From Oscillospiraceae bacterium (GTDB taxonomy: Bacteria; Bacillota; Clostridia; Oscillospirales; CAG-272), in contig SVTR01000012.1 of assembly GCA_015063685.1 (NCBI GenBank), positions 1 to 64,000 on the forward strand: 64,000 nt of DNA, read 5' to 3'. The notes beneath the pieces are model-generated. The model did not search any database. It was given only the letters and a program-made list of their open reading frames with translations, and was not told the DNA's origin. Positions 60,736 through 64,000 of the stretch are shown here, in pieces; within the stretch, counting starts at the first letter, position 1, and each line of letters begins with the position of its first letter. The translations under genes and the position numbers were made by a program.

Positions 60736-62595
60736 TCAAGCAAGAATCAGATGCATGCTCTTCCGCGGAGCCAGCTCCACCGTCAAGGTCTCCCCGCCAT
60801 GCGGCACACGCACCCCCGCCTCACAGTCCCAGACCTCGGCCACCCGCTCCCGCACCGTGGCGGTCAGGGGAACCTCGCCCTCGTTGGACAGGAAAACGAT
60901 ATCCACGCCGTACTTTTTCACGTGGGTCATCCGCAGATGCTCTGTGGATGCAATATTCAGAACCGTCCGACTCGCGCCGCGAACAGCATTGAGATAGTCC
61001 GCCTCCGCCGTATAGTCGCGGAAGTCGATCACGGTACCGCCCGCTTTCTTGAATCGCTCCAAAAAGGCAACCGTTTCGGCATCGTAGTCGCGGTCTACGA
61101 TCATCACGCGGTAGGCTTGCTTGGAGATCCTGGCCGCCCCGTCCTTCAGGATGACCTCACCCAGAAGGGAGCGCTCCAGGTAGTTGAACTCCACTTGATG
61201 CTCATACAGAGCCTTCACCGCCCCGTCGGGCAGTTCCCGTTCGGTACACAACACCGCGATATCGGTGATATTGACGCAGTCGGTGTTGAGAGCACAGCAC
61301 CGCTTGATATAGTCGGATATCTCCTTATACTCGCCCCAGAACACGCTGTGCATCCCCACCTCGGGAGGCCGCTCATCCTTGCGGGCATCGCGGAGGGAGT
61401 AGTAGAAGGCGTGGGGAATGATGAGATTGCACCCGCGGGCAAAGAGCCAATCCAGGTACCACTTCATGTCCGCCCGATCGAAAGCGTAGGGATCATCTCT
61501 GTGACCGCATACCCCGAAGCACTCGTTGCCGTTGCGGCGCTTGCCGCGGTGGCGGGCGCTGTCCGAGGCGCACTTGCCCATAGTGCTGTGAACCCCGCGG
61601 ATATTAGTCGGCTCCCCGGGGTAGAGGTACCGCCACACGATATCCTGACAGGGGATACCGAATCGGGACAAAAGATGGATGTCCGCGCTGCTCTCGGGAT
61701 GCCCCGCAAGGAGGATGTCGTGGCGGTCGCACCAATCGGCGATCTGACCGTAGAACACACGGTTCATGCGCTCAAAGACCAGACGCAGGTAATCTTCCTT
61801 GATCCGCTTGGCCGCATTGTCCTTTTGCTCGAACAGGGCGGGCAGATGGGATTCATCATACCCAAGGGACTTGAAGTCCGCGAGAAAATCCCCCGTCCAG
61901 GGGATCAGCCCGGGAAAGGAGCCTCGCCCCAAGAGGCAGGGCTCGTCGGTGAAGATGGCGATGACCGTGTCCCCGAAGTACTCCGAGAGCGCGTCGTAAT
62001 ACTTCTGATGGGTCAGACGGATGAAGGTCGCCACCGCATCGGGATCCAAGAGATCCGCCGCGGGAGGCGCGCCGGGCTGGCCGTCGTCCTGCCCGTAGCA
62101 GACACCCCGAATGGTGCCGCGGGAGGGGGTCAGGATGAAGTACACCGTCTCGCCCCCGTACTCGGTTTGCCCCACCAACCGCTCCCCCTCGGAAAGGGAA
62201 GCATGACGGGCCATCCTCAGCCCCTTGGCGGCGTAGTCGGGATCCTCGGCCACCACCTGCCCCGAGCAAGACCCCGAGGGGTACATGGCCTCGTCGTAGA
62301 GCATGACCTTCATGTCCATCTCGCGGGCTTTAGCCACGGCGTAGCGGACGAAGTACAGCCACCGCTCCCCCATGTAGGGGATGGCGGGATCCAGCCCGAG
62401 CCTGGGATGGATGACGAAGCCGTCCACCCCCTTTTCCTTGAAGGCCTTCATCTGGCGGGCGATCTCTTCTTCGGTCAGAGTATCGTTCCAGAACCAGAAG
62501 GGCATGGGAGAGAACTCGGCGGAGGGATGGTCAAACTCATAGATGAGCCTGCGGAGCCCATCAGCACTTTGATCAATCGCTTGGGGTATCATCAT
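60736..62595 (-). CDS. GH106-like glycoside hydrolase
   Basis: 619 residues, no signal peptide. The N-terminal barrel begins with SPMPFWFWNDTLTEEEIARQM and GVDGFVIHPRLGL, a pattern of GH106 alpha-L-rhamnosidases and their relatives. VMLYDEAMYPSGSCSG and IFTDEPCLLG give acidic residues at catalytic-type positions. The C-terminal third (about 450-619) is a Rossmann-like plus beta-sandwich part. GH106 proteins are usually longer, so this may be a shortened or separate family; substrate uncertain (rhamnoside or uronate-containing oligosaccharide). The start ATGA overlaps the KDPG aldolase stop, so they are co-translated. Confidence 0.78.
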   Translation of the reverse strand: MMIPQAIDQSADGLRRLIYEFDHPSAEFSPMPFWFWNDTLTEEEIARQMKAFKEKGVDGFVIHPRLGLDPAIPYMGERWLYFVRYAVAKAREMDMKVMLYDEAMYPSGSCSGQVVAEDPDYAAKGLRMARHASLSEGERLVGQTEYGGETVYFILTPSRGTIRGVCYGQDDGQPGAPPAADLLDPDAVATFIRLTHQKYYDALSEYFGDTVIAIFTDEPCLLGRGSFPGLIPWTGDFLADFKSLGYDESHLPALFEQKDNAAKRIKEDYLRLVFERMNRVFYGQIADWCDRHDILLAGHPESSADIHLLSRFGIPCQDIVWRYLYPGEPTNIRGVHSTMGKCASDSARHRGKRRNGNECFGVCGHRDDPYAFDRADMKWYLDWLFARGCNLIIPHAFYYSLRDARKDERPPEVGMHSVFWGEYKEISDYIKRCCALNTDCVNITDIAVLCTERELPDGAVKALYEHQVEFNYLERSLLGEVILKDGAARISKQAYRVMIVDRDYDAETVAFLERFKKAGGTVIDFRDYTAEADYLNAVRGASRTVLNIASTEHLRMTHVKKYGVDIVFLSNEGEVPLTATVRERVAEVWDCEAGVRVPHGGETLTVELAPRKSMHLILA

Positions 62596-63146
62596 TTTTT
62601 CTCCATGGCTTCCAGAGCCTCCTTCACAAAGAAGCTGCCGCCGATGGCCGCTACCTTGTCAAAGGCCAAAAATTCGTCGATGTTGGAGCGATCCACCCCA
62701 CCCGTGGGAATGAACTTCACCTGGGGGAAGGGAGCGGACAGCGCCTTCAGCGCCTTCAGACCGCCGTAGATGTTGGCGGGGAAGAACTTCACGGTGGTGA
62801 TGCCCAGCTCCAGAGCCGCCATGATCTCGGTGGGGGTCACGCAACCGGGATAGTAGGGGATATTCCGCTCGTTGCATATTTTTGCCACGGCGGGAGAAAG
62901 CCCCGGGGACACGATGAAGGTCGCTCCGGCTTTGAGTGCCGCCTCGCATTGCTCTGCGTTGATGACGGTGCCCGCGCCGATCTCCATGTCGGGGTAATGC
63001 TGTGCGGCATAGGCGATGGCCTCGGCGGCGCAGGCGGTGCGGAAGGTGATCTCGGCGCAGTTGATGTTATTATGCTTGAGGGCGGTCAGGATCCTGTCGG
63101 TTTCGGACAGCTCCTTGATCACCACCACGGGAATGAATTTTTCCAT
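62592..63146 (-). CDS. eda: KDPG/KHG aldolase
   Basis: 184 residues, trimeric class I aldolase. Base Glu in CAEITFRT, Schiff-base Lys in TTVKFFPAN, phosphate loop FIPTGGV and GGSFFV. It splits 2-keto-3-deoxy-6-phosphogluconate into pyruvate and glyceraldehyde 3-phosphate. Start is ATG 63146 with TTGGAGTTACGT upstream; a longer in-frame extension into the GH92 gene is rejected. It is 17 bp after GH92 and overlaps the GH106-like gene. Confidence 0.94.
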   Translation of the reverse strand: MEKFIPVVVIKELSETDRILTALKHNNINCAEITFRTACAAEAIAYAAQHYPDMEIGAGTVINAEQCEAALKAGATFIVSPGLSPAVAKICNERNIPYYPGCVTPTEIMAALELGITTVKFFPANIYGGLKALKALSAPFPQVKFIPTGGVDRSNIDEFLAFDKVAAIGGSFFVKEALEAMEKK

Positions 63147-63163
63147 ACGTAACTCCAAAAAAA

Positions 63164-64000
63164 TTATTTCATATAAAACCGAAGGACTCCGCCCTCCATG
63201 ATCTCGCGGGCAGTTATGCGGAAGCCTTCTACGGGCATTCCGTTCCATTCCACCCGATCCACGTAGATCATGGCAGGATCGGGACGCTCCGCACAGATGT
63301 GCAGGGTGTTGCCACTCGACAACAGGATTTCTGCGCCATCTACCTGAGGCGCGCCAATCAGAAACTCGCCGCTTCCGCTGACAGGGATGATTCCCAGCGT
63401 GTTCCAGAGAAACAGGGAGGAAAGCCCGCCCGAATCGTTGTTTCCGGGAAGCCCTCCGCGCCCCAATCCAAAGGAACGAGTCCCGCACTCGTGCAAGATC
63501 TCGCAGAGGCGGTCGTGACGGTCGGCGTAAATGTAGGCGTATGGGGTTTCCATATCGCACTCGTTATTGAAGCCTTGGAAACGGTGATAATGACACGAGG
63601 CGATGTCCTCGTCTGCATCCAAATGAGTGATCTGCGAGAGACTTTCGCCGCCAAATCCAAAGAAATCATCCAACATGGCGGCAAATTTATCTTTACCGCC
63701 CGCCAGCGCGATCCGCTCCTCCATATTCCGCAGCAAACGGAAGGAGTAGGTGTAGCGATCGCCCTCATAGTAGGGGGAGGCTTCTGACATAAGACCGTCG
63801 TCGCCGTAAGCGTTCCGCCAGTTCTCCGCGAGGGTCAAAAGGCGTGCCTTCAAGGCAGCGTTATTCGTGAGCTCCGCCACGCAGAGACAGGCATCGGTCA
63901 CGTCGAGAATATGGGTGTAGCGTTCAAAGTGGCCGGTCTTCACGAAGGATTCATAGTCCGCCCTTGCCAATTCACGATGCAAACATTCCTCAATGAGCGC
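63164..64000 (-). CDS. Alpha-mannosidase-like GH92, C-terminal part
   Basis: 278 residues visible; the gene continues beyond the window edge with an open frame (ALIEECLHRELARAD). Recognised by YEGDRYTYSFRLLRNM, GGKDKFAAMLDDFF, CDMETPYAYIYADRHDRL and GLPGNNDSGGLSSLFLWNTLGIIPV, which is the GH92 signature around the catalytic Asp (GNxDSG). GH92 enzymes are Ca2+-dependent exo-alpha-mannosidases. The NEP/NEC segment (GFNNECDMETP) has Asn-Glu-Cys where NEP(S/C) is usual. First visible gene of an operon with the KDPG aldolase and the GH106-like enzyme. Confidence 0.92.
   Translation of the reverse strand, partial: ALIEECLHRELARADYESFVKTGHFERYTHILDVTDACLCVAELTNNAALKARLLTLAENWRNAYGDDGLMSEASPYYEGDRYTYSFRLLRNMEERIALAGGKDKFAAMLDDFFGFGGESLSQITHLDADEDIASCHYHRFQGFNNECDMETPYAYIYADRHDRLCEILHECGTRSFGLGRGGLPGNNDSGGLSSLFLWNTLGIIPVSGSGEFLIGAPQVDGAEILLSSGNTLHICAERPDPAMIYVDRVEWNGMPVEGFRITAREIMEGGVLRFYMK

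Noticed and set aside
60649-62769. 706-codon plus-strand frame
   Set aside because: Antisense of the GH106-like gene; begins inside a repeat island.

Overview
The window looks like a chromosomal segment of a low-to-mid GC (roughly 50-55 %) anaerobic, gut-type member of the Clostridia, probably uncultured. The reasons are: monoderm-style lipoproteins and Sec signals, strong GGAGG ribosome sites, near-consensus TTGACA-N17-TATAAT promoters, an S. aureus-like CapE/CapF/CapG cassette, an Fe-S aldo/keto reductase, many secreted proteins with Glu/Thr-rich linkers, and a large set of enzymes for host- or plant-type glycans. I see no phage, plasmid, CRISPR or rRNA signal. One tRNA gene is present, tRNA-Ser(CGA).

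Layout. 1-1.7 kb: the 3' part of a Cys-rich tandem-repeat surface protein, then tRNA-Ser on the minus strand. 2.1-5.7 kb: a response regulator / histidine kinase / family 2 glycosyltransferase operon. 6.1-9.8 kb: a heterodimeric ABC exporter. 10-13.3 kb: argG and argH, separated by an intergenic repeat array. 13.4-14.6 kb: a ferredoxin-type aldo/keto reductase. 15.2-18.6 kb: capE-capF-capG, which make UDP-N-acetyl-L-fucosamine. 18.8-25.6 kb: a 2281-residue lipoprotein with collagen-like and GLUG-like repeats. 25.9-32.5 kb: a GH127-type hydrolase, a GH38 alpha-mannosidase and L-fucose isomerase. 32.6-36.5 kb: an AraC regulator, a DUF6512-like membrane protein and a tight Nudix / radical SAM / P-loop kinase / GNAT operon. 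36.7-50.7 kb: secreted or lipid-anchored glycan-type proteins (a TIM-barrel protein, a 1468-residue lipoprotein, a GH99/GH71-like lipoprotein and an NlpC/P60-like lipoprotein), plus a Gfo/Idh/MocA oxidoreductase divergent from an AraC regulator. 50.9-54.0 kb: GH36 and GH43 enzymes. 54.4-59.3 kb: a TetR regulator, a 1278-residue Cys-rich surface protein and a 54-residue peptide. 59.4-64 kb: KDG kinase, a GH106-like hydrolase, KDPG aldolase and the C-terminal part of a GH92 mannosidase.

How it fits together. The glycoside hydrolases are mostly cytoplasmic (GH127, GH38, GH36, GH43, GH106-like) and seem to process imported mannose-, galactose-, arabinose- and fucose-containing oligosaccharides. 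FucI, KDG kinase and KDPG aldolase feed the released sugars into central metabolism. The secreted lipoproteins probably capture or trim the glycans outside the cell. No sugar importer is present in the window.

The most unusual content is non-coding. There is a MITE-like element (161-174 bp, 19-bp terminal inverted repeats, 4-bp target duplications) in three complete copies and one remnant. There are also modular arrays bounded by AAATTGTTGTTTA and its inverse at three loci, and palindromic GTAGGGG...CCCCTAC islands. The best candidate for an undescribed functional unit is the TetR / Cys-rich surface protein / 54-aa peptide cluster. It carries the same palindromic 12-mer upstream of tetR and between tetR and the surface-protein gene.
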